Part shown: positions 23,866 to 35,125 of the stretch, piece after piece
Layout: every line of letters begins with the position of its first letter
Position numbering within the stretch: position 1 is the first letter of the stretch
Assembly: GCA_031308135.1 (NCBI GenBank)
Contig: JAHLJT010003656.1
Location: forward strand, 51,561,665 to 51,625,664
Direction: 5' to 3'
DNA from: Acheta domesticus
Lineage: Eukaryota; Arthropoda; Insecta; Orthoptera; Gryllidae
DNA length: 64,000 nt
Notes under the pieces: generated by a model
What the model saw: only the letters and a program-made list of their open reading frames with translations
Told to the model about the DNA's origin: nothing
Database searches by the model: none
Translations under genes and position numbers: made by a program

Positions 23866-24384
23866 GTGCTTACTTAAATTTAAGACATTATGACACATTT
23901 AATTTTGTCGTTTTTTTTGCACAAAAAGCATTTGATACTCCAACTTCATGGCTGCATATGCTTGTTATTATTATTATTCCAATTAAAACGATATGAAACT
24001 CTGACGTAAACAAGTCCAAACGGCACCTACACTCATTAATGAGAACGTCCATGAACGCTCACAAAGAGGCCTTCTCCCAGAGCAATTCATTTAAAAGTTT
24101 CATCAAATAAATGAGTAAAAATCACAAACGCGATAATTAAGCGCTTTTGACGTGAGCGTGGCGACAGAAAAAACAATTAGAGCCGGCGTTCCACGCCAGC
24201 CTTGATGACACTGTTTCTCCCATTGTCCACGAAAAACTATTTCGTATTTAAGACCGCGTGAAGCTGTAAAAATACACCCCGTGCATGCAACGAAATTGAC
24301 AGGCTACGTGTCGTAACACCATGCAATGTCACGTATATATAAACATTTTGTAGCACAGGAAAAATATCAGAAGAGTGAAGAAAC
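23866..24384. other. No recognised feature
   Basis: AT-rich sequence leading into the polypurine tract. No gene or terminus recognised. Confidence 0.5.
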
Positions 24385-24830
24385 CTTGAAAGAATGGAAA
24401 GGAGATGAGATGAGAGGAGAGGGGAAGATGGCAGGGAGAGAGGAGAAGGGAGGAAGAGAGGACATGAGAAGAGAGGAAGATAAGAGATAGGAAGAGAGGA
24501 GAGAGGAAGAGAGAATACGAAGCGAGAAAAAGGGAGGGAGAGAATAGAGGAGAGAAGAGTGAAAAAGAGGAGAGGAGAGGAAAAGATAGAAGAGAAGAGA
24601 GAATGACGGGAGAGAAAAGAGGAAGAAGGTAGAGGAAAAGAGAGGAAGAAGGAAGAAGAGAGGATAGAAGGAGAGGCAGAGAAGGAAAAAGGTAAAAGGA
24701 AAGAAGACCACCAGCGAAGAGGGGAGAGGGGATGGGGTGGGAGAAGAGAAGAGGAATGCTGAGGGATGGCCGAGGGGAAGAGAAGGAGAGGAGAGGAGAG
24801 GAGAGGAGAGGAGAGGGGAAGGGAAAGCGG
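24385..24830. repeat. Polypurine tract of about 445 bp (GAGAGGA-type)
   Basis: The plus strand is almost entirely A and G, in irregular GAGAGG/GAAGAG units, ending in a regular GAGAG/GAGGA run at 24785-24820. Such tracts can adopt triplex (H-DNA) structures. Long serine/leucine/phenylalanine frames on the minus strand are artefacts. Confidence 0.95.
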
Positions 24831-24964
24831 TCAGAAGCCCTAACGCTGTTCCAGCAGCGCCCGCCCCAAGCCCTCTCGCCCTCTCGCCCCGCCTCACCCA
24901 CGGGAGATTGGACGTCGGATTGCGCCGTAATAATGATCCTACGCGGCGATAGGCGTCGCTCGCG

Positions 24965-25475
24965 CGCGCGCCCAGCGCACCCATCCCCCGCCGTCCCCCC
25001 GCCTTCGCCACCCCCGCGCCGCCCCCCGCGCCGCCCCCGCGCCGCCCCCGCGCCGCCCCCTCCCCGCCCCTCCCCGCCCCTCCCCCGCCCCACCCCCGGC
25101 CCGCTACCGCCCCGCCCCCGCGCCGCCTCCCCGCGCCGCTCCCGCCCCGCCCCGACAACCCCGCCCCGCCCCCCGCGCCGTCCACCCCGCGCCGCCCCCC
25201 GCGTCAGCCACCGAACCGCCCGCCCGCGCCGCCCCCCCGAGCCGCCCCGCTACCGCCCCCCGCCCCGCTACCGCCCCACCCCGCCCCCTGCCCCGCCCCG
25301 CCCGCCCCCGTCCCGCTACCGCCCCTCCCCGCCCCCGCCACGCCCCCGACCTGCCCCCGCCTCGCCACCGCCCCGCCCCCGCCCCGCTACCACCACGCGC
25401 CGCCCCCACCCCGCCCTCGCCAAGCTACCGCTCCCCCGCCGCCCCCTCACCGCTCCCGCACTCTCGCGGCCCAGG
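24965..25475. repeat. C-rich island (CCCCGCC, GCCGCCCCC)
   Basis: The plus strand is C-rich with GCGCCGCCCCC and CCCCGCTACCGCC units. It begins about 130 bp after the purine tract, so the plus strand switches abruptly from purine-rich to C-rich. Multi-frame open reading is due to the repeat. Confidence 0.9.
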
Positions 25476-28400
25476 GCTGCTTCCACACTCGGCACAAACT
25501 CTCCCACTCCTCCACAGACCGCGTACGAAATGCGGGCTCTAGCCGTGTAGCGGTACTGAAGGATATCGATTAAGGAAGGAAGTCGATTAAGTATTGTACC
25601 TATTCGTCTGGCACAAGACGCGGGCACGCGTATGCACAGATGCAATCCTTGTGAGGTAGAGAGCCTTTCTGAATTTGTAAAGTGAAAAATGTACTCACTC
25701 GCCTGGGGCAAGGCGACGTTTGGCACAACTGGCAGGACATTTCGTAAACTAAATCATTAATCACTTTATAGAGGCCCGCGAAAACCTAAATATCAGTTAT
25801 TCGGAGTTTGCCTCCAAAGAGCCATAATAAATATGCCACAAGTCTTCTTTTCTAGAAGATGCCGAATCAAAATACCTCAAGAAAACTTGTTTGTGAAGAT
25901 TTTATTGAGAGACAAATTGAATGAATATTGAATTTCTTAACTATATGCTTATTGATGAGTATGTACAGCAATTTTTCTGGATTATTTAAAATATTTTACA
26001 GATTAAATTAAATTATTAACTTACTTTATATTATGCTTGTTTTGAAATGAATTTGAATATTTCTTATATGTATATGGGTACACCTCATCATAAGAGGAAC
26101 ATTACGTAAAACCTCTTAACCTGCAATTACTACCACAATAACTAGTTTTCGTCCCGTGCCCCTGAAAAGTACGTCGTTTACTTTCGTATAGAAATGTTTT
26201 TAGAGGTCCCGCGTTTGACACATTCAGTTCGGAGAGCAACGAAATTATAAACAGTCTTTGCTCTCATAGCAATTCTACGCATTCAACAAAAGTAAACGTT
26301 TTGAGTAATTTGGTTACTTTTCGCGGTATTTCTACGCTACGTTCAGTTTGAACTTCTCTCCTGCTGTATTTTTCTCGCCTCCAAGAGCTGCTTATGCCCA
26401 AAACTTATTTCAATAGAAACTAATTTGCGAACGATGCTAGGAATATTAAGAAACGGTGGGGAGAGTGCTTTAAGCGTCCGCATATTTTCGATGAAGAGGG
26501 CGCCAACTCATTATTTTTCTTTGGCTACACTTGCGGTGCGGGAAGTTGCCCTGAGCGCGAGGCGCTTCGGCGTAGACATTCGGAGTGAAAGGGGCTGTAA
26601 GGGGGAAAGAGTCGCGTGAAAGGGCAGCGGAGGCCGACCCGCGGGCAAAGTGGATTCCATGCAGATTTGCTCCAACTTATTAAAAGCGCGGAAACAAATT
26701 TACCTCCCAAAGAGCGGTTATATATTCGGACAGTGGTTGACCTGCCAGCCCTCCCGAAGTTATCGCTCTGGACGTCGGATTTCGCTTTGGCTGACGCGGA
26801 ATTCCATTCGTAGCTGCGTTGGTAAACGTTCGGTTTTGTGTTATTTGATGTTTGTGAATTGTTTACAATTAAGACACAACACCCCGAAAACATCTGACGC
26901 CAAACCCTCCGCGGGTTTCTAAATGGAGAAGATTTAGGCTCTTGTAAAGTACATCGAAATTCACGACTTCGTTGATTGATGACGAGCAGGTCGATGAAAA
27001 ATGTACTTTTAATACTTTAAATTAAAAAATAAAGATTTTTTCATCAATGAGACAACATTCTTTTTCAAAGCTTGACAAATTTATTTCCTGAAATATAGTC
27101 GTACAACATAACTTTATTCTTATCTGCATTCTTCTCAATGGAAATCCTCTGTTTTTTCTGCAACCCGCTTCTTCATCATTGTTGAATTATAATGTTGCAT
27201 TGATCGACATCGCTGTAAACACGCGTCACAAAATAAATGGTTTCCTGCTTTATAAGTTACTTGTATCAGCTACAGTTCCGAACCGCTTTGCGGAAACGAA
27301 TTAACTGGAGTGTCTTCCTCTAACTGTAATATAACGTTTACAATTTTAATACAACCACTAATTTTAAAACTTTCGTTAGTGACACAATCTCGTAAAATTT
27401 ACTCCTATTGGAACAAATTTTGTAAATGCTTTCGAAGTAAATGTTGATTTCATACGTAATAAGCAAGATGGGTTATTTTACCACCAATAACTTTTGAATG
27501 AATACTGCAAAAAACTTGGACGTCATACTGCAGTCGGAGTTAATGTCAACTAGACCGAGATGTTTAAAGAAGATGTTTTCAAGTCAGCGTTTTTAATTAA
27601 ATGAGTGGGTTTAAAGGAATCTCTTGGAGTACAAAAGAGAGAATTTTCAAAGGAAAGAAAAGAAAATCAGAGTTGCACTGAGAAGAGAAGATACCAGTCA
27701 CCTCAACTAATTATGAAAATGGAAACGCCCACAGGACGAACAGAGATGCAATTCTCAAGGACCTTCTAAAACAAACATAACCGATTGAAAAAGTTTAGAA
27801 GTAAAGTTAAAGTAGTAATAGAAGGATGCAGAAATCAATACGTATTTAAAAGCAAAACGTTAATGGCCCAATATTTCACCTGCTCATCAGTTGTAATTCA
27901 TTGAAGCTGTTTTCATCTGCACGATGAATTTCTCACAGCACGTTTGTTGGTTAATGTAACCAATGCATTACAGAAACACGAAAATTCTGTATCTTAACTT
28001 TTCTTTGATTAATTAATTTCAATAGTTTTTCTAAATTACAATTTGTATTTTTCTAAATTATAATTAGTAGCGTTTTCTAAATTAGAATATTTGTCCTTTC
28101 TATTACCTTTTCTCGTTCAAGAGTTTTCTATTACCTTCTGTTACCTTTCGATTATATTCTGTCCAAGAGTTGTCGCATCCTGAAATTTCGAGTATATTGT
28201 AAACATCCAGCAACAGATTCGAGTATATTGCGAATAGTGACAATTTTGGAACGGTAACCGCGCTGTTCGTCGGCCTAATGACGTTGCCTAAAGACTTCGA
28301 CGAGATCCCAAGTCACGCTCCGTGCGCAGCAGCCTCCCTCCCGCGCGCCCCCGGTGGGCGCCAGCGAAACTTCCATTCACCTTTTCGGGCGCTCCGTCCG

Positions 28401-29334
28401 CATTGAGGCGCGCCCACACGAGGCGTCTTCTCGTTCGATTTTGCGCATGCGTCCAACGCTTGCGTCTAGCGCATGCAATAGCGCAAGCTTCCCAGAGCTG
28501 ACGGGAATCTCGTTCGTCTTTCTCGTGCACTTCCTCCAAAGAACGTGTATTTCAGAGGGAAGTCATCGGGAATACCGAGCCGTAAGAGTTCTTTGGTAGT
28601 TACCTGAGTTATTTTCTACCGTCCGTTTGTGTTTTATTGCGAATTTGTTGCATATTATTCTTTTATTATATATTTACGGTAATATCAATTTTCAATACAT
28701 ACATTTATTAAGATAAATAGTGGAAACTAGTAAAAAGGAACATGTGATAATTTCCATTTCTATTTGGTGTGTTGCAGAGACAAGAAAATAATATTTAGTT
28801 CTCCCGAATTCTTATTTTATTTTTAGGTAATGTCAATTTCGTAATTTGACTCTCGAAATTTATGTAATATATTTAAGTATTATTTATTATTTTATATTTA
28901 GCTGAAACAGTTAAATGCAATAGCTTTCATTTATGGCTATGTATTTTCAGAATGTCTTGAAAACGAACTCACTATTCAGTTCATTGAAGATTACAGAGAA
29001 AAGGAAGTTTTTCTCTTCTTTCGACTGATTACAAAATAAGCTGCCAAATTGCCGTGCAAATAGCTGCTAGATCCATTGTACAAAATGGAACAAGCACCGC
29101 ACACTGTTGCAACGTGTGGACAAAGTAGCGCACGTTCATCTTTCCACTTCGCGAATGCCATTTTATTCTCGTGACGCACAGAGAAGGCTCATCGTGTGGA
29201 CGCGCCTTTTATGCCTTTCACTCTTCCCCCGTGTTCATTTCGCCTTTGCGCCGGGAGCCGGCCGCGCCTGCCCAAAATGTTGATTTTGCGAAAAATCAGC
29301 GCCGTGAGGCTTCCGCCCGCGACGTCCGCGCGAC
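25476..29334. other. 3.9 kb of mostly AT-rich sequence, no gene recognised
   Basis: No domain-bearing frame and no convincing element terminus. A GC-richer, CpG-containing block lies at 28260-28600, with tandem GCGCATGC-type motifs. A partial inverted repeat (AAAGTACAT ... ATGTACTTT) is at 26945-27008. At 27890-27862 the minus strand has CTGATGA followed by an AACGTTTTG block that recalls the 22.9-kb repeat, but it lacks a core-compatible stem. Confidence 0.45.
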
Positions 29335-29880
29335 ACACAAAGCGCCCCGCCCCGCCCCTCACCGCCCCGCCCCGCCCCGCCCCGCCCCGCTCCGCCCCAC
29401 TCCGCCCCACTCCGCCCCGCTCCGCCCCACTCCGCCCCGCTCTCCCCGCTCCGCCCCGCTCCGCCCCGCTCCCCCCGCTCCCCGCGCTCCGCTCCGCCCC
29501 GCCCCGCCCCGTACCGCACCGTCACGCCCTGCTCCGCCCCGCTCCCTCCGCTCCGCCCCGTCCCGCCCCGTCCCGCCCCGTCCCGCCCCGCTCCACCCCG
29601 CTCCCCCCGCTCCGCCCCACCCCACTCCGCCCCACCCCACCCCTCCCCGCCCCGCCCCATATGCCCAGCCAGCCCCGCCACGCCCCGCTCGCACCACCCC
29701 ACCCGCCCCGTTCCGCCCCGCTCCACCCCACCACACCCGCTCTGCCCCCTTATTAGCACCCCGGCCCGCTCCGCTCCGCCACGCCCTGCTCCGCCCCGCT
29801 CTGCCCCGCTTCGCCCCATCCCGCCCCTCATTAGCGCCCCGCCCTGCCCCTCTTTAACGCCCTGCCCCGCCCCTTGCGAC
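29335..29880. repeat. C-rich island (CCGCCCCGCT / CCCCACTCCG)
   Basis: A 545-bp plus-strand C-rich array of 5- and 10-bp units (CCGCC, CCGCT, CACTC, CCGTC). The 228- and 186-codon proline/arginine frames in it are artefacts open in several frames on both strands. Confidence 0.95.
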
Positions 29881-30029
29881 TAATGAGGCCCCTGGCGGCC
29901 GCGGGCGCGCTGTTGCCAGGTGTCCTCCCGAAAGGGGGTTTCTTAGTGTTTAGTGGATGTTTGAGGGGGCAAGAGTATTAGGGGGATTTTGTTACGGGAG
30001 GGATTTCATTGAGATTTTTTAATTTTATC

Positions 30030-30739
30030 GTTTTACTTTTTCGCTACAAATTAAAAAGTTATGTAATGCTGCGCGAAAAGACGGTGATATTTCAGCAGAA
30101 AAAATCTTATTCCAGGGCTCTGGTAACGAAAAAGTTAATAAATCCAGTTGCTGAATTTAGGGGAAAAAATCCTCTAACACGTGGTGTAGCCAGAATCCAT
30201 GTTTTGTGGGATACCTAATAATAGAATGACGGCAAAACATTGTTTGTCCTTCCGTCTGTCTACAAGGCTAGCGGCTTAACCGTTAAACCGATTTTTTTCA
30301 AAATTGATATTCTCAAATCGATTTCGCTGATGTCGCGGCCCTTTCAGTTTGAAACCGATATTTTAATTTTGGATGGCACTTTACGAGAAGCTCCTGGGAC
30401 ATTTCCCAAATTTAAAAATAAATGGTTTCATCGTTTTTGTTTGTTTGTTTTTGTTGTTTTTTAAATTTTGTTCCATAGTGTTAAGGACGTTTAAGAGAAT
30501 GGTGAAAGTCTTGTTTTCTTTGAAAACTCTGTTCGGAAATTGCCAAAATTCAATTTTTTTTCGGCGTCTTCATACAACTACAATTATGAAGAAAGATTTT
30601 TTCCTTTAATGGAAATCTGTTCCTTAAAGATGAATTTTTAAATAAGCTCATGAGCAATTTTTCCAAAAATTGGGTACTTTTCGCGTAATTTTGCGTGAAA
30701 GTTCGGGCGAGAAAGTGCGTGCTGTTTTAGCACCGCTAG
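30030..30739 (+). mobile_element. Helitron-like non-autonomous element (plus copy)
   Basis: The sequence shares ordered blocks with the minus-strand element at 48079-49665: AAGTTATGTAATGCTGCGCG, CCTCTAACACGTGGTGTAGC, CCTTCCGTCTGTC. It ends GCACCGCTAG followed by T at 30740. Just upstream is a small hairpin, GTGCT-GTTTT-AGCAC (30719-30733). A 3' hairpin followed by CTAG and a host T is the Helitron 3' signature. The hairpin-to-CTAG spacing (2 nt) is shorter than usual and the 5' TC end was not fixed. No Rep/helicase coding was found. Confidence 0.4.
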
Positions 30740-30842
30740 TTAAAATATTTATTGTGTGTCACAAAATCACAAACCAAAAATTGTCCCTATGATTACTGCA
30801 GATATATTTATTCAAATATAACTAAACGTAGTAAAAACACAG

Positions 30843-31062
30843 GTCCAAGCCGGGGCGGTCTTGGACCGAAGGATCGTGGGGTCGAATCCCGCCTCGGGCA
30901 TGGTTGTGTGTTGTCTGTGTGTCCCTTGTGGTTGGCGTCAGGATGGGCATCCGACCGTAAAACATTCGCCAAGTCTGTACAAACTTGGAGTGTGTGAAAA
31001 TTAATAAAAATGAGCACATACCCATTAGCACCAATCCCGTAGTAACGGGATAAGACAGAAGG
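30843..31062 (+). mobile_element. SINE-B (tRNA-derived, RTE-like tail)
   Basis: A truncated tRNA-like head with a strong B box (GGGGTCGAATCCCGCCTCGG) is followed by a 3' region with GGCGTCAGGATGGGCATCCG, CCGTAAAACATTCG and AGTAACGGGATAAGACAG. That 3' order resembles tails of RTE-clade LINEs, which would imply mobilisation by an RTE element. The element ends in GGATGAGGA, running into the purine microsatellite. The head also occurs at 38158-38245. Confidence 0.7.
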
Positions 31063-31133
31063 ATGAGGAAAAAAGGAGGAGAGGAGGGGAAGAGGAGGAG
31101 AGGAGGAGGAGGAGGAGGAGAAGAGAAAAGGAG
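31063..31133. repeat. Purine microsatellite (GGA/GAGGA)n
   Basis: An A/G-only tract of GGAGGA and GAGGGGA units immediately 3' of SINE-B, most simply its expanded tail. Confidence 0.85.
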
Positions 31134-31249
31134 AGTTTTCGCCGACTAGAAAGGCCCCCGCGCTTCCGTGAGTAGCAGAGCTCGCGGGGGCGCTTCCTCC
31201 GCTGCCGCCGCATCTGCAGCCGCTGACTCCGCGTCGCCCGGACCGCAAC

Positions 31250-31515
31250 ACCTGCCTCGCCCTCCCTACCACCCACCCCTCCCTCGCCACCCCCACCCCT
31301 CCCTCGCCCCCACCCCTCCCTCCCTCGCCCCCACCCCTCCCTCCCTCGCCCCCCTCGCCCCCCCTCCCTCCCCTCCCTCGCCCACCCTCCCTCGCCACCC
31401 CTCGCCCTCCCTCGTCCTCCCTCGTCCCCCCTCGCCCTCCCTCACCCCCCACGCCCTCCCTCGCCCTCCTCGTCCTCCCTCGCCATCCATCGCTCCCCCT
31501 CGTCCTCCCTCGCCC
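31250..31515. repeat. C-rich island (CCCTCCCTCGCC)
   Basis: The plus strand consists of CCCTCCCTCGCC, CACCCCTCCCTCG and CCTCGTCCTCC units. Its minus strand encodes glycine/glutamate/arginine artefacts. Confidence 0.9.
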
Positions 31516-32099
31516 CGATGCGGTAACGAGGCCAGGTCGAAATCTTACTTTCGCCTCCCTCCCCCCAACCTCTTCCTTCTCTCGGCGCATAGTTTGAATC
31601 CGGGAAACTTCGGCTTGTTCCGTGAAGTGAAGCGCCGAACGAGTGATTACGGAATGTTGTTGACTGTCGAGAATATGAGAGAATGGAAGTTTTCGAGAGC
31701 TATTACGTTTTAGGAGTATTTACATTTCAAGTTGATCGTTATCCAATATTCTGTCGGGTTTAAGCAAACAAACTTTTTAAGATGTCTAGCAACGTAGGCG
31801 AATACATGTTAAGAAGTTTCAGATAAGCGCGCTGAAAATACTTCTGGGGCGATATGTCACTGTTCTTCATGATGCTCAGAATTTTTTTGAAGATCATTCA
31901 CGTATTTTCGTCCAAATAGTGTACAGTATAGTCGTATAGTATAGCCGTATTTTCTTCCAAATTTTGTATAAAAATATAACAATTCATTCATGGGACATTG
32001 TATGGAAGTGTAAGTATTGGATCCGTAGATTGCGAAGTTCTTGAAGCATGCTTTTATTGTGAAGGAACAGAAAAATAGTGCGTTCACTTTTATTACTAT
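31516..32099. other. No recognised feature
   Basis: Mixed sequence between the C-rich island and the piggyBac-like element. No supported gene. Confidence 0.5.
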
Positions 32100-32149
32100 T
32101 TAATCCTTTGCACTCGTTATTTTGCACTCGTTTTATTTTCACTATTTAA

Positions 32150-32604
32150 CCCTTTGCACTCGTAAGCAACGAGTATAATGCACGTCTAGAAGCTCGTACG
32201 GCATGTCAGACATGACATGAGAATAATGGTTACTAGCTCGAATCAGTACGTAATATGACACGTCCTACAACTCGTAGGGCATGAATCAGTTGCCACACCA
32301 AAATCTCTAATTAATTCGTAGGGCATGCCACAGACGCCCACTTATTTTCCTGGTATGTAAAATAATGTTCTCATTGTTGAATCGTTCCGGGCTACTATTC
32401 TATTTTTGAACAATGTTGACGCAATAATGTGAGAACGAGCTGGAACGAGGGAATGCTGAGTATCGACTTCGAGCTGTGACGCCTTTTTGTATTGTCATCT
32501 TGGATATGCATTACAATTTGTGGGACCTGGCAGTGCTCGGAAACCTCCGATCTCAGAGTACATTCGTGGGTGGCACGTCACATATGCCCTATGAGTGCAA
32601 ATGG
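32150..32604. mobile_element. piggyBac-like MITE with TTAA duplication
   Basis: The left end is TTAA (32146-32149) followed by CCCTTTGCACTCG. The right end is CATATGCCCTATGAGTGCAA, then ATGG and TTAG at 32605-32608 (TTAA with one substitution). CCCTTTGCACTCG at a TTAA site is a characteristic piggyBac terminus. Subterminal repeats (CTCGTAGGGCATG and variants) occur at about 32187, 32270 and 32320. A stray duplicate of the terminus lies just upstream at 32103-32130. No transposase is present. Confidence 0.75.
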
Positions 32605-32771
32605 TTAGTATTGAACATAACACAATATTTACTTCGCTAGAAAATAGCCTGCACCACTCGAATATTCTTTCATCCGCTGTGTCGACAGTTAATGCCCTGA
32701 GAGAGTGACGCGCCCAAGGAAAACCTTTGAGGGCGTCGGCGGAGGAGAACGGCTCCAGCGACTGCGCACTA

Positions 32772-33023
32772 TACTGCGATTTCTCTAACTTTGCCCCTCA
32801 AGGCGACTCAAATCCCATCTTCGCGCTGGAATATGTCACGGTATTTCGCGTCTTTCTCGGTGTTGCCGCTAGAAGTCCCATGATCGCAAGCACTGCTTGT
32901 CACGGTCGCGATCATGCGAAATCTAGCGGAACGACTGAGAAAGAAGCGAAATACCGTGACATATTCCATCGCGAAGATAGGATTTGAGTGGCCTTAAGGG
33001 AAAAAGTTAGAGAAATCGCAGTA
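32772..33023. mobile_element. Palindromic MITE with TA duplication (copy 2)
   Basis: A 252-bp element flanked by TA at 32770-32771 and 33024-33025. It has the same long inverted repeats as 13048-13294, and both ends read TACTGCGATTTCTCTAAC inward, so it is better preserved. A G-rich island starts about 30 bp beyond its right end. Confidence 0.85.
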
Positions 33024-33054
33024 TAAACGCCGTCATTCGCTCCGGCGCGCCGCG

Positions 33055-33160
33055 GCGGGTGGAGCGGGGCGGGGCGGGTGGCGGGGGCGGGGCGGGTGGC
33101 CCCGCAGGATGCTTGAGAGGCTGGCGGCCGGCGCCAGAGGGGATGGGCGGCGCGAAGTCA
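33055..33160. repeat. Short G-rich island
   Basis: A plus-strand GGGGCGGG/GGTGGC tract grading into GC-rich sequence. The following 33160-33500 has loosely repeated GGGGATG, GAGATGTC and GGATGTTGG-type units, not regular enough to define. Confidence 0.7.
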
Positions 33161-33709
33161 AGGTTTTGGGGATGTGTACGTTGGAGTCACATGGGCTTCC
33201 GGTCGGTGGGGATGGGTGATAGGCGATGGGGGCACTGGGATTGGAGATGTCGGATTGTTAGAGATGGAGGATGTCGGTGCGATGGGGAGGGGAGATGTCT
33301 GATTGTCAGAGAAGAGGGATGTTTGGGTGAGGGAGATGAGAAATGTCGGCGTGACGAGATGCCTGATGAACCGCAATGTGGACAGAATGCTGGCATCGGG
33401 ATGTCGCTGTGTGCAGCGGCTGAGAGAGGCAAAGTTCCTCTCACTCGACGGCGCATGCGACAATGAACGCGCGCCCCGGAGGAGACTTACCAACCCAACC
33501 CATCCGATTTCCGCGCGATGAGAAGGAAGTCACGAACCCCATATGTCCTATAAAATCATGTTGTAAGTGCTATATGATGTAAATACTTATAATTTTCCAA
33601 TTATGTGCACGTATTAAATTAGCAAATCACTCTCTTGTATTGTTTACTGTATGTATTGTACATTTACTTTTATATTAACAAAATATAAAATTTAATTTAT
33701 AGATAGAAA

Positions 33710-33711
<2 letters not shown>
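33161..33711. other. No recognised gene
   Basis: The GC-moderate part (33161-33520) has loosely repetitive GATGT motifs. It is followed by AT-rich sequence. The 135-codon frame at 33059-33466 overlaps the repeat and is not convincing. Confidence 0.45.

Positions 33712-33771
<60 letters not shown>
33712..33771. repeat. (ATA)n trinucleotide microsatellite
   Basis: A perfect AAT/ATA array of about 20 units immediately before a LINE 3' end. Confidence 0.97.
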
Positions 33772-33785
33772 TAAATGAATATAAA

Positions 33786-33945
33786 ATCGCTTTATTTGGA
33801 ACAGCCCACATTTTGCGCAAAGTATTGTAGAGGCACCGACAGTCCCTAGATCTACTCCTTAGGTAGCTGGTTGCAACCTGGAGTAGATTTTCTATTCAGG
33901 CGACACATAACATCTTTAGTCGTGATGTAGTGAAATAATAATAAT
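33786..33945 (+). pseudogene. 5'-truncated LINE 3' end, same family as 13.4-13.9 kb
   Basis: Codons 33786-33827 give IALFGTAHILRKVL followed by TAG at 33828-33830, matching the C-terminus read on the minus strand near 13.75 kb. The shared 3' UTR follows (GAGGCACCGACAGTCCC, GGTAGCTGGTTGCAACCTGG). It ends near an AATAATAATAATGAAT tail at about 33935-33950. Only about 160 bp remain of the element. Confidence 0.7.
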
Positions 33946-33950
33946 GAATA

Positions 33951-34573
33951 TATTAGTTTTATTAGAAACCACAGAACTCCAAGGTTTTGATGATGTATTG
34001 AAATTTGAATTTGTCGACGATTTTCTAGGTCACCTCCCCAGGTTCTCTACTGAGTAGTTGTCTCGCAATAATAGTACTTGTCTTGAATTGTCTATATGGT
34101 ATTTGGTCATAGTTTGATTCAAGAGCCTTACACTCAAAAAAGGGTTATCAAAATAAAATGCTGTGCTCATCAATTTCTCTGACATTTTGACGCGTTTCAC
34201 TGACGCGGTCTAAGTTGGAATTATTGAGCTAAAGCAAGAGCGCGTTTTTTACAATATTCGAATTCCGCGCTAAAAATGTTGGCCAATTTCTCTCCTGTAA
34301 CGGCGACCGCGTTTTGTCTCCGCCACTCGCCTCGCCTGCGCGATGGGTGCGAAGTGGCTGTCCAGTCGTGAGGCGAGGGACGTACGGTGGCAGCTGGGGC
34401 GAATGGGGACAGGGTGGCTGCGAATCGTCGACCGACATGTGGATGAAGAGGAAATGGGTGACGGTCGTTGTTCAGGTCCTCTTGACACCACTTCCCTCCT
34501 TAATGTATCGCAACTTCGACATCTTTCCTTCAAGTCTAAGGGCCAGAATCAATTAATAATGTGATTTGTACTA
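33951..34573. other. No recognised feature
   Basis: Mixed AT-rich sequence with short unsupported frames on both strands near 34229-34564. Confidence 0.5.
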
Positions 34574-34575
34574 TA

Positions 34576-35116
34576 CAGAGTGTCCGGGGAGGAAACGTCG
34601 AAATTTCGAAAATAATCTCTTAAGACTATTCTATGCATATTTTGTCTAATAAACTACGTGGATATTCCGAATGGTTGGGCCGCAATAAGCACTCAAAATT
34701 TGGTTTCTAAAAATGATTTCTAGGCGAAAATTGTCATTATGGAAGCATAGAAACACTGCAGTAATATGTAAATTGTTTATTATTTACGAAAAAAATAATA
34801 TATTTGCTCAGAAAAATTAAGCGAGAAATAAAAAAGGAGTCAAATTGTGTAAATTGGGTAGTTTTTTATTACTGACTTAATTTTTCTTTCTGAACAAATA
34901 TATTCATTTCTTTTTGAAACAATTTACATGTTTCTGAAGTGTTTCTGTGCCTATAATGCAAATTTTGCGTAGAAATCAGTTTTTCAAACCAACTTTTGAG
35001 TGCTAATAGCGGCTCAACCATTCGGAATATCCACGTGATTTATTAGACAGAATACGCCTAGAATTGTCTTAAGAGCTTATTTTGGAAGTTTCGACGTTTC
35101 CTCCCCGGACAACCTG
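34576..35116. mobile_element. Long-TIR foldback element with TA duplication
   Basis: A 541-bp near-palindrome flanked by TA at 34574-34575 and 35117-35118. The ends read CAGAGTGTCCGGGGAGGAAA and CAGGTTGTCCGGGGAGGAAA inward, and each arm is about 250 bp. TA duplications and CAGGGTGTCC-like termini fit a mariner-type non-autonomous element. It contains no transposase. A GGGGC array begins 10 bp beyond the right end. Confidence 0.8.
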
Positions 35117-35125
35117 TATTTTTTT

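Noticed and set aside
27862..27890. Fourth hammerhead-like motif (CTGATGA on the minus strand)
   Set aside because: No GAAA at a workable distance with a stem; only the flanking AACGTTTTG recalls the 22.9-kb repeat.
29171..29857. 228- and 186-codon frames at 29.2-29.9 kb
   Set aside because: Proline/arginine translation of a C-rich simple repeat; the opposite strand is equally open.
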